Assembly: GCF_037126465.1 (NCBI RefSeq)
Contig: NW_026999293.1
Location: 372,001 to 436,000 of the forward strand
Direction: 5' to 3'
Source: Ornithodoros turicata
Lineage: Eukaryota > Arthropoda > Arachnida > Ixodida > Argasidae
DNA length: 64,000 bases
Under the pieces are notes generated by a model, which had not been told where the DNA came from, did not search any database, and was given only the letters and a program-made list of their open reading frames with translations. Made by a program: the position numbers and the translations under genes. Shown here in pieces: positions 22,610-34,900 of this stretch. Position 1 is the first letter of the stretch. Each line of letters begins with the position of its first letter.

Positions 22610-25600
22610 TGTTGCTCACATAGGGCACAGAGACGTTGCAATATATATTTTCCCTTCTAGCTTAATTGATACATATTATAATACACATTTTTATATTTGT
22701 GCAGTTTTGAAACCTATAGCTCCCATTGATGGTCCTCTATTCGGCAGAAAAGTTTTCGTTATGTTAAACCTGTAGGGCCCTGCTGTAGGTGAAATTAACC
22801 CTCAAGGACATTACTGACATGTCATTTAAAAGTCAGACTACGGACAGTTTATGAATACGTTGTGGATGCGATCTTCAATAGAACGCAGCATGAATTTATG
22901 AAAGCCAATTGTTGTTAGAAAGCATGCAGCAAGCCCTGTATGGAATCTTTGACAACACAGTTTCCACCACACTTGTGACGTCATGTCCCGTCCGTAACCA
23001 TGGAAGATCATCATGAGGATGTCTCGTAAGTCACATCGCACATTGCAGGTGAGCCATGGGTCCGGCGTGGGAACATCGACGACGATCGTAACTGAAGTGT
23101 TCGGCGGAGCCAGGGCACGATGAGCGCAGGGTACAAAGACTGACACGTGATCTACCTGGTGCTTGAAAGAAGTACTGAAGAAAAAGGTTTGTAAGACTCG
23201 AATACTATTATACGCTCCATTGTGTGGTATTGCATTCAGCCAGAAAACATAGTTGACGGGGACTATAGCCCGCATTTCCTTGACGTTTTCTTTTCTTTTT
23301 TTTTAATCGTAGCAAGTACTCGTTCAACCACCCGTCAACACGTGCCAACACAGCGAGGGCTCCCAGGGAGGTCACATTCTTGCACACGGTTGTAACGCGC
23401 AATAAGGTAAGTCCCGTCAGAGCCTCCCACTTACCAGAAACGACCGACTGACAAACGAACGCGTTCGCCGGAATCTGTTCTGGATAATCTCACGCTAGAT
23501 AAACATCTTGAACGTAGAACAGATTTCTTAAAAGGGTAGGAACACATTCATAATGCTGAAAGATGGAAGTCACTGAAAAGTTCAGAAAAGTCACTGAAAA
23601 AGTCACAGGAGCTTTGTATGTACTTGCCCCTTCTATGTTGTTCCAGCCTCAGAACATCAATTGTCTTTTGTTCACATTCATAATGCATTTCACGTTGTCA
23701 TGAACGCATTGTACTGCACGCCAGAATACTGTTACAAAAAGAAAAAAGAAAAAGAAAGAAAAAATAAGTCTTCTTCGTGTTGCGAGCCCTCTGACACACT
23801 CCCGAGCGAAGCGGTGACGTCGAAGAGTTCAGAGTCGCTTCCATTTCGACTGGCAGCCAACACATTGACTTCTCGCGCGCTGGCCTTTCCGCTGTGAAAC
23901 AACTTTCAATCATCAGATGCAAATAATTTTTTTATTTTATTTTTTATTTTTCTTTATTTTATATATATATATATATTTTTTTAGGCTAAGTATTCCTACT
24001 TTGAAAGAAAGTGATTGGTAGAGCTGAGCGCGCCTGCGAGTAGGAATTCGCGATCGCTGCAGGTAGCGGGTGTACCCGCAATGCGACCACGGGTAATGCG
24101 GGTGTACCCGCATTACCCTCACTCCATGGCCAACTAAGTGATCCCTCTCTGTCACACGCGAGCTCAGCAGTAGTGATGGGCACTACAGTCCAGTTTGGTT
24201 CACTGAACCGTTCAAAATATTCGTTCTTTCGTTCATCTTTCTGTGACGTCATAACATCATGTGATCAACGGCGAACCGGCATCTACTTGTGTGCAGGGTT
24301 GTAGACAGTAACTGAGTCAGAGTTCTGTTTTGTGGGCGAGTGTGTTCCATGATGGGTGTTCGTACAACACATTACCGCGCTAAATCTGACAGTCACCTGC
24401 CGGCCATATTGGTCATATGTTGCGATAAGCGAATGCATGTTTATGGGACCGTCTCTCGCTGTCACGAAGAAAATAAACAATTCATTCTGCCGCACTGTAA
24501 TTCTCTCGTAGTTTACATTTTCTTCAGTCCACTTTCCGCTTGCTTCCGCCTCTCGGCAGAGCTTTCTTTGGTCACGCAAATTCACTTTCATATTTACTTT
24601 TTGGTCCCCTTCATGGTAGGTCCATTCTTTTCGCCTGCACCCCGGCCCTGAACTAGTTCAAGCAGTGCAACCCTCTCACATTCTTTTTGTCATGGACCTC
24701 GCAGGTATTTAAGAACTGGTGATGGACCGGTGCAGCACTTTATTTCGAAAATAATGAACTTAGTATACGGGAAACAGCGAGACTCACTGCGACCTGTTAG
24801 TAGGAATGTAAGAATCGAAAGCCACCCACGATCGAGCTTACTTCCCGCTCGAGGTAGTGTTTCCGCCGTTCCCGGCGGTCGAGTGAATCAACACTCAACT
24901 ATTCCGGTGCGGGCAGCCCCCCACAGCTCTCGCAAAATCTGTATCAAAATGCGTGTTCCTGCGCACGGAGCAATCCGTGCCTCTCTATTGGTCGGACGCC
25001 ACAAGCGTGTTCGGATTGGTTGCCGGAATTTGAAAACGGCACTTCGCGCTTCCTCGCCTGCGTGCTGCGTACTCCCTCGGCGGTTTCATTTGAAATGTGA
25101 ACGGTGGACGCCGGGTCGGCGGTGTCTTTTCTTTGGGAGGCAAGTGCGTTCGCCGTCTTATCCGTGTGTTATGGTGTCTTTGACCGTATTGTACTGTTTC
25201 TCGACAAAAGCATCGGTCTACGAACAGCCATTCGGATTTCAAACTGAAGTGTTGTCGTGAATTCTGGCTCGATGAACATGTTCGAGCGCCGTCAGATCTG
25301 CATAACGACGACAAGAAAATAGGATTCATGAAGCAGTAGCATTTTATGTTTGACGTGTAGCAGGCAAGGACCTGATGATCAAGAACTTGTGCCCAAGTAT
25401 GTGACAGTTGTTTGTTGCTGGGAATCAGCTGTGTCAATATGCGTGATTTGCAAGTTTGAACTTTGTTCCAGTGTGCTAGGAAGCGCTACGCAATGGACAC
25501 AGTACGCTGAGTGCATGTATATGCGTCAACCTGCCGATTGTGTCAGTATAATGACTGTTCAATAAGACACTTTTAACAGTTGTTTGGGAATCATGGAATA

Positions 25601-25813
25601 ACTTAACGGCGTGCATAAAAGCTAGTAGACTTAGAGGTCAGGAGTAGCCCGTAGAAGCCAGTATGGAAAGCAGAAGTCAGCAACAGCCAGAACCGGTTGG
25701 GCTGTGAGCCAGACGGACTGATTGGAGGATTGAGGGAGCAATCGCTCCATTCTCATTGGTCGTGTGCCCAGTGTTGCGTGAATTTACCTATACTCTGGGC
25801 TCTATGGGGAGTT
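22610..25813. other. Intergenic, no confident gene
   Basis: A 145-codon minus-strand frame at 22838-23275 matches no family I know. 24037-24130 is rich in CGGGTGTACCCGC dyads. About 24168 begins with TGATGGGCA, a typical hAT-type end, without a clear partner. 25590-25813 is a diverged relative of the big inverted repeat (compare 5430-5603 plus 9050-9075: CCCAGTGTTGC, GGGCTCTATGGGGAG). Inverted CCAAT boxes (ATTGG) sit near 24990 and 25015. Confidence 0.4.
23557..23672 (-). mobile_element. SINE copy 2, internally deleted (116 bp)
   Basis: It is flanked by the 14-bp direct repeat CACATTCATAATGC at 23543-23556 and 23673-23686. It keeps the tail (GAAAGATGGAAGTCACTGAAAA, partly duplicated) and the 5' block (CTTCTATGTTGTTCCAGCCT) of copy 1 but has lost the tRNA-like middle. 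Confidence 0.75.
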
Positions 25814-25821
25814 GGTGAGAT

Positions 25822-26639
25822 CAGAGCCGTACATTAAAAGGGAGTCTGGCCATTAATGGGTCATGCCAATACCTGAAGCTCCACCCACTTTTCAGCTTTC
25901 CGACCAATGAAGTCTTGAAATATGGGGCGCTATCAATCAGCCTATGCTCACTATTTTCCCCCTATCCAACATGGGCAGCGCCATTTTGGGTGGCAAGTGG
26001 ATTGGATGGGATTGAAATGGATACCTCTCGCAATCTGCAAAAGTAGTGGATTGTTGGTGCAAATTTGATAAGCGCCACCTAGGGAGCGTAAGGCACGTCG
26101 GGAATTGTCGTCCGCTTCCGTCGTTGTATACCGCTGCCGGCAGAACCACCTGCTGGGACACGTTCTGTTGTCGGTATGATTTTTAAAGAAATCTACATGA
26201 ATAGTTGGAATATAAGAGGCAAGAATGTTTATATCCATGAAATCCAGCTGTTAAATATAAGATTGTACAGCACAGCGCCCCGTTTTTGTTATGATTTCGT
26301 TGTGATCGCCTTGTTCACTAGGCCTAACACAGGCGACAAAACGTATTATTTTCAGTCAGATATCGATGGATGAGCATAAGCTGAAACTGATTTCCGAGAA
26401 ATTTATATTAGGATGTACATTTGCAGCGTAAAATCAGGTTAGTCTGTGAAAATTTTTTGTCACGAAATCCCCGCTTCACTGTGTTTGTTTTCGTCGCCAT
26501 TTTGGGTGGCAGTATGGTGTCATGGCGACCCCCTTGGTAAAAAGCAAACCAATCAGAGGAACGAAACTGTGATTGACAGGTCGAGCCTCTTTTTGTGACT
26601 CCTCCCAATGGCCAGACTTCCTTTTAATATATGGCTCTG
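25822..26639 (+). mobile_element. hAT-like non-autonomous element, tandem copy 1 (818 bp)
   Basis: The terminal inverted repeats begin CAGAGCCGTAYATTAAAAGG and extend through AGTCTGGCCATT with a small offset. It is preceded by GGTGAGAT (25814-25821) and followed by GGTGAGCG (26640-26647), an imperfect 8-bp target duplication. There is no transposase. Frames on both strands repeat in copies 2 and 3 only because the DNA is repeated. Confidence 0.75.
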
Positions 26640-26647
26640 GGTGAGCG

Positions 26648-27465
26648 CAGAGCCGTATATTAAAAGGGAGTCTGGCCATTAATGGGTCATGCCTATACCT
26701 GAAGCTCCACCCACTTTTTCAGCTTTCCGACCAATGAAGTCTTGAAATATTGGGCGCTATCAATAAACCTATCCTCACTATTTGTCCCTGTATCCAACAT
26801 GGGCAGCGCCATTTTGGGTGGCAAGTGGATTGGATGGGATTGAAATGGATATCTCTCGCAATCTGCAAAACTAGTGGAGTTTTGGTGCAAATTTGATGAA
26901 CGCCACCTAGGGAGCGTAAGGCACGTCGGGAATTGTCGTCTGCTTCCGTCGTTGTACCGCTGCCGGCAGAACCACCTGCTGGGACACGTTCTGTTGTCGG
27001 TATGATTTTTAAAGAAATCTACATGAATAGTTGGAATATAAGAGGCAAGAATGTTTATATCCATGAAATCCAGCTGTTAAATATAAGATTGTACAGCACA
27101 GCGCCCCGTTTTTGTTATGATTTCGTTGTGATCGCCTTGTTCACTAGGCCTAACACAGGCGACAAAACGTATTATTTTCAGTCAGATATCGATGGATGAG
27201 CATAAGCTGAAACTGATTTCCGAGAAATTTATATTAGGATGTACATTTGCAGCGTAAAATCAGGTTAGTCTGTGAAAATTTTTTGTCACGAAATCCCCGC
27301 TTCACTGTGTTTGTTTTCGTCGCCATTTTGGGTGGCAGTATGGTGTCATGGCGACCCCCTTGGTAAAAAGCAAACCAATCAGAGGAACGAAACTGTGATT
27401 GACAGGTCGAGCCTCTTTTTGTGACTCCTCCCAATGGCCAGACTTCCTTTTAATATATGGCTCTG
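26648..27465 (+). mobile_element. hAT-like non-autonomous element, tandem copy 2 (818 bp)
   Basis: Nearly identical to copy 1 and starting exactly 826 bp after it. It is separated from its neighbours on both sides by the same 8-bp spacer GGTGAGCG (26640-26647, 27466-27473). Confidence 0.75.
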
Positions 27466-27473
27466 GGTGAGCG

Positions 27474-28286
27474 CAGAGCCGTATATTAAAAGGGAGTCTG
27501 GCCATTAATGGGTCATGCCTATACCTGAAGCTCCACCCACTTTTTCAGCTTTCCGACCAATGAAGTCTTGAAATATGGGGCGCTATCAATAAACCTATCC
27601 TCACTATTTGTCCCTGTATCCAACATGGGCAGCGCCATTTTGGGTGGCAAGTGGATTGGATGGGATTGAAATGGATATCTCTCGCAATCTGCAAAACTAG
27701 TGGAGTTTTGGTGCAAATTTGATGAACGCCACCTAGGGAGCGTAAGGCACGTCGGGAATTGTCGTCTGCTTCCGTCGTTGTACCGCTGCCGGCAGAACAA
27801 CCTGCTGGGACACATTCTGTTGCCGGTATGATTTTTAAACATATCTACATGAATAGTTGGAATATAAAAGGCAAGAATGTTTATATCTATGAAATCCAGC
27901 AATTAAATATAAGATTGTACAGCACACTGCCGTTTTTGTTATGATTTCATTATGAGCGCCGTGTTCACTAGGCCTAACACCGGCGACAAAACGTATTATT
28001 TTCAGTTAGATATCGGTGGATGAGCATAAGTTGAAACTGATTTCCGAGAAACGTATATGAGGATGTACATTTGCAGCGTAAAATCAGGTTAGTCTGTGAA
28101 AATTTTTTGTCACGAAATCCCCGCTTCACTGTGTTTGTTTTCGTCGCCATTTTGGGTGGCATGGTGTCATGGCGACCTCCTTGGTAAAAAGCAAACCAAT
28201 CAGAGGAGCGAAACTGTGATTGACAGGTCGAGCCTCTTTTTGTGACTCCTCCCAATGGCCAGACTTCCTTTTAATATACGGCTCTG
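27474..28286 (+). mobile_element. hAT-like non-autonomous element, tandem copy 3 (813 bp)
   Basis: Same ends and order as copies 1 and 2, with a few more substitutions and small deletions. It is followed by GGTGAGCG at 28287-28294, so the pattern spacer-element-spacer is kept through all three copies. Confidence 0.75.
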
Positions 28287-28294
28287 GGTGAGCG

Positions 28295-31200
28295 CTGGTG
28301 CGGGCGCCATCTGTCGGCATTCCTCCGCAGCTTGAATATGACAGGCCACGAGCTCGATTGGCCACACTGAGAGCTTACCGGTTCGTGATTCGCCAAGCCC
28401 CACGATCTGGGGTGAATCGGAGAGCACTGAAGCGAGTCGCAAAGCCGGGAAAGAACGATAACGAACTCAACTGAATCGAAGGAATAGGAGAACGAGGAGA
28501 ACCGTTCACTCTCGAGCTGAATCGAAGAGCAACGGAATCGTTTGCTCTCAAATGGCGCACTGGTTCATGGGTTCTTCGGTTCTCCGCGACTCGCTGCGCA
28601 CAATTGCGTTGTTCTTGCTGGTCTCCTTTGGAATCTTAGTGTTGGTTCACTACGTCTCGTTGATACCGAGCTTTGTGGCGGACGTCGTATGGGTGGAAAT
28701 ATTCAGAATCAAAAATGTATTTTAAGATTTTTTGTTTATGATCGGCTCGCTCTACGTATCGCTGGTGGTGATCTGCACTCGATAAATCCAATTTATTTGT
28801 CAGGTGTACCGGAAAAGGCCCTTTCTGGCTAGTATGTGAGATGGCGTACATATTTTTCATGTACGTATTTAGTAATGATCAGTACCTAGAAATCTTAAAC
28901 CAGTCCCCTGGTGCCTGCCTACTTCGAATTTGGCGCCTCAGTGGCTACGGTAGAGGCTCCGCATAGAAAACTAGTAATGATCATGATCACATGACCCACT
29001 AACGTCAATGATTCGCAAACGAATCTTTCGAACGAGTCCCTAATGTTCACTGATTTGAACGAACACATCAGATATTCGGGCCACGCGCGCTGAGCTTCGC
29101 CTGGCTAACTACTGCGCATGCGTTCAACACTGCTTTACGGCGGCGAACATAGATGGCGACACGCGCACCATCGACTGGAGGAGAGTGGAGAAACTAGGAA
29201 CTGAGAAGGCGAACGCAGCGAAACCTGACAAAACGGGGACGTCTAAGTGAACTGGTGAACGAGTACGATCGACGATAGTGAAAGAATTCATTCAGTTTGT
29301 GCCCGGGATTCGTTCATTCCGAACTGTTCCTCCGCGAACAACACATCACTACTCTGCAGTGCCCTATGTCGTTGGCTGTATAAATCCATGTGCCAGACTT
29401 CAGCAGGCAAGTGCTGGCGGGCGAGTTGGATTATTAATGCAGACATATATGGCTCTCTGTTGAATTGCAGTTTTACTGGCATACGATTGAAGCCGCCCGA
29501 GACACGTAGCCAACGCTCAGAATTTCCATTGTTTCAAAATAGAAACAGCGGTAAAGTGGACGAGAAACGAAAATGGCCCACGACAACGCGTGGCTTAATT
29601 CATGTTGGGGTGGGAATGCACTTAAACTAATGCAATGCCTTTTAAGCTTGCCTTTTCCCATCACAAGGTTCACTTGTTTGTACGATAGCTATCAAGTCTC
29701 CATGATGTTATGTTACTAGAACAGTGCGGACATCACATAAAACGGATACGTGCTGCCAAAGGTATGGTGGCGAGGAGGGAAATTGAACGCCGTGCGCAGG
29801 AAGAATGAGCTGTACTTTACATACCTACGGTACTTACCAAACAATAATTGCTTGTAGTTCCAGGAAATTGTAATTCAGTCGGATATTCAATCCTCAACAC
29901 CGATGTAAATAACAAACAGAAGGAACGCATCCCGAAGGAATGCCCGCATCGTCGTCATCATCATGCAGAATCAGAGGGTCAACAAGAAAACGGGCGTTTG
30001 AGCTGGCGGTATAGTATACCGCTCACTTCCCCTTGTGGGTCCCAGTGCGGGTATACAGACAGTACTGCAGGTGCGGGTCGCCCAGATTAAATTCTTGCGG
30101 GTTTCCGGGTCCAAATTTGCTTACCCGCACTCACCTCTAGTGATTGGAAGGACTATCGTTAGGGGACCAATCGCGGGCTCGGGATTCCTTCGCTTTCACA
30201 TCGGCCAACTATACGATGCGAGATGGTTATGTGGATGAGACACCTAAGGTACTCACGGCCCGTTTTTCTTCGCGCTAAACCCCGCTGACCCTTTCTGGCA
30301 CGATAACCCGCAACGCTCCTCGATTGCAACCACATCTGCAAACGATTTCGTTCAATTTAAAATTACCCCCGCATTTTCGCGGAAGTTCGAATGTTGCTAT
30401 CGTTTTACTCTTTGTTGCAACAAAAGCGAGACTGCTAATTTTTAGGATGCCATCGTATTTTGGAATTTCGAAGTGATAGAATTCCATTCAGGGAAAAAAT
30501 TTTGATTAGTGGCTGTTGATTCGTTAGGTAGGGTACGGACAACCAATCCTAAAGGGTGATTCACTCTACTGTGCTTACGGTTGCGCTTGCAAGTTACGTA
30601 AGCTGACAGCGAATTGTTGCAAGGGAACATCTTTCAGGATAGAACGTAGATACACGTAAGACGCTGCACGCAGCCATAAACGCAGCCGTGTGAATCTGCC
30701 TTAAATGTCAGTTTCTTGATCTGCAAAGAAATAACTTCTCTTGCACGACTCAAAATGCACCATGCATATGCCTCTTTGATAAGACTGTTTTTCTGTTTGT
30801 CTTGTTCCAGATACCCTGCATGTGTTGTGCTGCTCAAGTTGTTCAAGGTGTTGTGACTCTTTGCTTTATTGTACGGTACGTTATTTTCTATTTATTATCG
30901 CGATCTCTTCACTGTCTGCTGCTTTCTGTCGTCCTCTCAGCTTGCACGCGTATATTAATTTGTGTGTATGCAAGTCCATGAGAACTAAAAGGAACAAGAA
31001 CGGTTTGTGTGGCTCTCCCCGTGAGCCTAGTTGGCGTGAATAGATCTCTTTGATGACGTCAACGTCCACAATCCCATGTAAGGCCCGTCATTTGTACAAC
31101 ACACATACATTTGTTCAGAAAGCGAAGAGGAAAACTTATATTGGCACCGTACAAACTGAAGAAATACTTGCCTTCGAGCCCATTAATTTAATCACTCCCA

Positions 31201-31910
31201 CTAATTAATCACTTTGCTTTGAGAGCAGTGTCATTCACACGTTCCCATAACTTGATTACGCTTGATATTGATCTATTTCAGTGTTAGGTCTGAATTTCCT
31301 CTGGTTGAAATTCAGGTTACTATTCTCATTTCGAAAACTGTATTCCTATATGACATTGCACTTTGTTCCACCTCTCACTGCTATACCCAAAATAAGTTTC
31401 CACTGTAATGTCTCAAGTGCAGGACATACTATATGAACCCTATTATTGTTGCTGTGTCAGTTCCAAAGTTACTTAGCGACTTAGCAAAGTCTTAGCGACT
31501 TCCTGCTAAAATAAAAATTATCGACTGAGTTTAGCTGCAACTTTTTATCTGTAGCTTTTCATACCTTTTATTTTTGACGTGCTGTATCATCACAGCCACA
31601 GGACTAATCATGGTCAAAGAAGTGTTCGAGGCCTAGCTTTAGTCATAAATTTTCACCCCCGGGTCCTGTAGCTTTTGCATCAAGTGTCGCTCACCTCTCG
31701 CTGTTAAATGCGACAACAATCTCATTTATGTTTCAACAACACAAAACAATGTATTATAAGTCACACCAAGAAGGCATTTTTACGTTCTGTTGGATTGTTA
31801 CAACGGGAGTAAGCTGTAACATGTTACGTAACTATCATACATTGCCAGTCTGTGTTCGATGAATTATTTCGATGAATGTGCTCGTGTTTTTAACTTCCGC
31901 TCAAAATTGC
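28295..31910. other. Intergenic, degenerate repeats, no gene recognised
   Basis: 28380-28560 and 28980-29340 are rich in GAACGA/TCGTTC and GAATCG motifs, typical of decayed hAT-like elements. 29990-30150 is rich in CGGGT. From about 30550 the sequence is unique-looking and could include the promoter and 5' UTR of the gene at 31939. I find no conserved coding region. Confidence 0.4.
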
Positions 31911-31938
31911 AGGAGTTTGTCGTTTCTTCTCAAGAAGA
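31900..31938 (+). promoter_or_regulatory. Splice acceptor and 5' UTR directly upstream of the NACHT gene
   Basis: CTCAAAATTGCAG, ending with AG at 31911-31912, follows a pyrimidine-containing stretch 26 nt before the ATG. It fits the end of an intron in the 5' UTR, with at least one non-coding exon further left. Confidence 0.45.
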
Positions 31939-34900
31939 ATGGCTTCATCGTCTGAACTTGATCTGAAGATGGAAAGTTCACAACAATGGAAGGAGATCAG
32001 GAAGGAAATGCATCGAGCCATAGCGGACAGAGATGAGACCCGTGTTCTGAAGTGCCTGGATGCTGTGCCTGCCCTGAAAGTGTGGTTAGACCCCGATGAA
32101 GATGTCTCTGCTCGCTACAAAGCTATTGAAGAGAAAGCTTTCCGCATTCATGGTCTGCTAGTCTCGCGTGAATGTCTACTCAAGGACACAGGAGAATCAT
32201 CGTGTTACGAACGTCTCACACCTCTTGGACGAGCTGAAATTCGACGGCAGCGGTATTACACCACAGAATGCGGGGACTCTTACATCGACTATCTGAAAAG
32301 CAAATCACGGAGCGTCACCATATGTGATGACTTCAATGAGCGATTGGAGAAGATGTTCAAGCACCTCTCCAGTGACGAATTAAACAGGAATATTCTGAAA
32401 GTGGCTGCAACAGCACTGCACCTAGACGTACTATTCGACTTCGAGAGTGAAAGCGTTCAGCGGACTACGGGATGCTCGGGTACACACAACCGCGGTCTCA
32501 CTTTCTACAAAGAACAAAGAGTTTTCGTCGGGGCCAGCACTGAAGAAGCAGAAACCCGCGGGACGCTCATTCACGAGTTATGTCACGTGGCGCTTTGCCT
32601 AGTGTATAATAATGATTGCAAGCCTTATTTCCGAGGGGATACGGAGAGAGAACAGCAATATGGAGCCATTCTGACTGACATAAAACGAAGGAAAGAAGAG
32701 CTGAATCTTCTTATCCAACAAGCATTCTTCGGAAACGAAGAAGAAGAGCTAATTGTACGGATCCCTCACATACTGGCTCAATATGGTTGCGACGAAAGTG
32801 ATAGCGTTATTCAAAGTCAAGTACCGGAACTACGAAATTTTTTCGAGGAACATGTCATCCCGGACATGCGGGAATACATTCAGAATGGAATCCCAACCAT
32901 AGATGCAACTAAGATAGAAATAGAAAACGCGAGACTCAACAAAGCTTTAAAAACTGGCAAACTCGAAGTCCAATTCGAGAAACCACTAAAGAAGAGTGTC
33001 TGGAAAGAGGGGTCACTTCACGTAATTACGGGTCCAGAACTGAGGCTTCTCGAAATAATGGTTCACAACGCTGTGAAATCTACGGGAAGGCCATACTTGT
33101 TTTTTGAAGCGAACCAATATGACTCCACTCTGCGGGATGTGTTACTAGACTACAAATGTGCATTCGTGCTAGTATCCGTCCATCCAAACGAAGACGTCCG
33201 AAAGATCATTGAACTTCTCAGTGAAGTATCCTGTGTCACTGGATCAAAAGTCATCTTGCTCGTGGAAGACAGTGAGAAAGAAAACTTGATGAAAAAAGTG
33301 CAACAAGATGCATTCTTTGCGAAGAGACACAAAGTTCACATGATCATCGAAGCAAGCTTTGAGCATGTCACGGATAGCTGCAAAAAAGAAGTTTTCAAAA
33401 ATTCTGTCGTAAAACTTCAAGGTCAATATGTTTCACGGCTTCCAGAGGCAATGAATATCGACACCTTCTTACACTGCGTAGACACCGCTGTTTTCCTAAA
33501 GCTATGCGAGTCAGAGAGCATTGAGCTGGGACCTCCTCTTCATGAACTAGAAGAACGTGTTCAGAACTACTACGTGAAAAGAGAGTGTAGAAGAGCCCTA
33601 GAAATTAACTTGAAAGAATGCAATCTAAAAGACGACGGTGAGGCATTCGCATTTCTGGGCTGTCCACACAATCAGGTCGCAACACTTCTACCTCGCGGTT
33701 GTGAGGCAAAGGCCAAGAAGGATTTAAAGAATTTCGAGAAATTCGTACTCGTCCAAGAGCCATGTGACTACGAAGCTCTCCTGGAAGATGGTCATTTCCG
33801 AGACAAAGTAGTGCACCTGCTAAAGTTCGACGAACCTCGTAAGAGACTCTCGTGGACCAAATCAAATGGTCGTCTCAGTCACCTTCCAATGACGGGAAGT
33901 GAGAGTTACACGGAGGACGCGTTGTTAAACGTAAACGAGAAGGTTGTCATAGTCTCTGGTGCACCAGGTATGGGAAAGAGTATGCTGGCATCTCGGTTGT
34001 GCACAGAGTTAAAAAGTCAAGACAAGAAGAGGTGGGTGCTCTACGTCGACCTTCCTCAGAGAATGGCAGTCTGGGATATCTGGCGGATCTGTGCGAAGTA
34101 CAAAAAGATGGGTTGGAGTTTGTCTTGTTCGAGGAAACCTTGAACAATGAAAGCACTTTCGAAGTTGCTCTCATCTTAGATGCGTTCGACGAAATCAACG
34201 AGAAATGTCGCAAGTGCGTGCTGGATCTTATACTGTTTGTGGCTAAGACCAAAGTGTACAAGATATACGTTTTTACTCGCACTGTGTTTCAACGCCAAGC
34301 ACAAGATAACTTCCACACGGTGTCATACGAACTTGATCCTTTTTCTGATAACAACCAGGATGACTTCCTCGCAAAATATAGGGGCGAAAGAGAAACTTCA
34401 GGCACCAGGAATGATGAATTTTTGCGTATGTTCCAACAAATGTATGACTCTTTGCAGAAGAAAAACAAAACAATCCTAGGAACCCCTCTCCTACTTCGCA
34501 TGATGGCTGAGATGAAGAATGGGGAAATTGCAGAGTTTGACGATTGCTCTTCGCTTCTTAATACTGCTGGCATTTCTGGTGACAGGAGTATATACGTTAT
34601 ACACGTGTACAAGATGTTTGCCGAATACAAGCACCTTGTACACAGAAAAGAAAAAATGAAGGAAAACATCTCCCTAAGTGCTGTGCGAGGGGAGAACCAT
34701 GACGCGAAGTCTTCATTCTACGCAAACCATTGTCTCCTCGCTATGAAGTGTATATTTCCTCAGTATATATTGAAGGACTTATTGAATGAAGAGGAATTAA
34801 GGAAGTTAGATCCTGATGGAAGATTGATCAAGGGCGCTGGTGACAGTTGTCTGAAAGAAGGTTTTGTGAATGGAATTAACGACGCAGGAATTCCTGAGTT

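Noticed and set aside
24730..25260. 176-codon plus-strand frame
   Set aside because: No recognisable domain. An equally long frame exists on the other strand, and the right part overlaps sequence related to the big inverted repeat.
26408..28365. Repeated short frames (MGGVTKRGSTCQ..., MDINILASYIP...) as a small gene family
   Set aside because: They are the same DNA in three tandem copies of a non-autonomous element. No start, splice or domain evidence supports them.
34055..34143. Programmed -1 ribosomal frameshift site
   Set aside because: No slippery heptamer or obvious downstream pseudoknot is visible at the switch. Mutation or error is simpler; kept only as a question in the findings.
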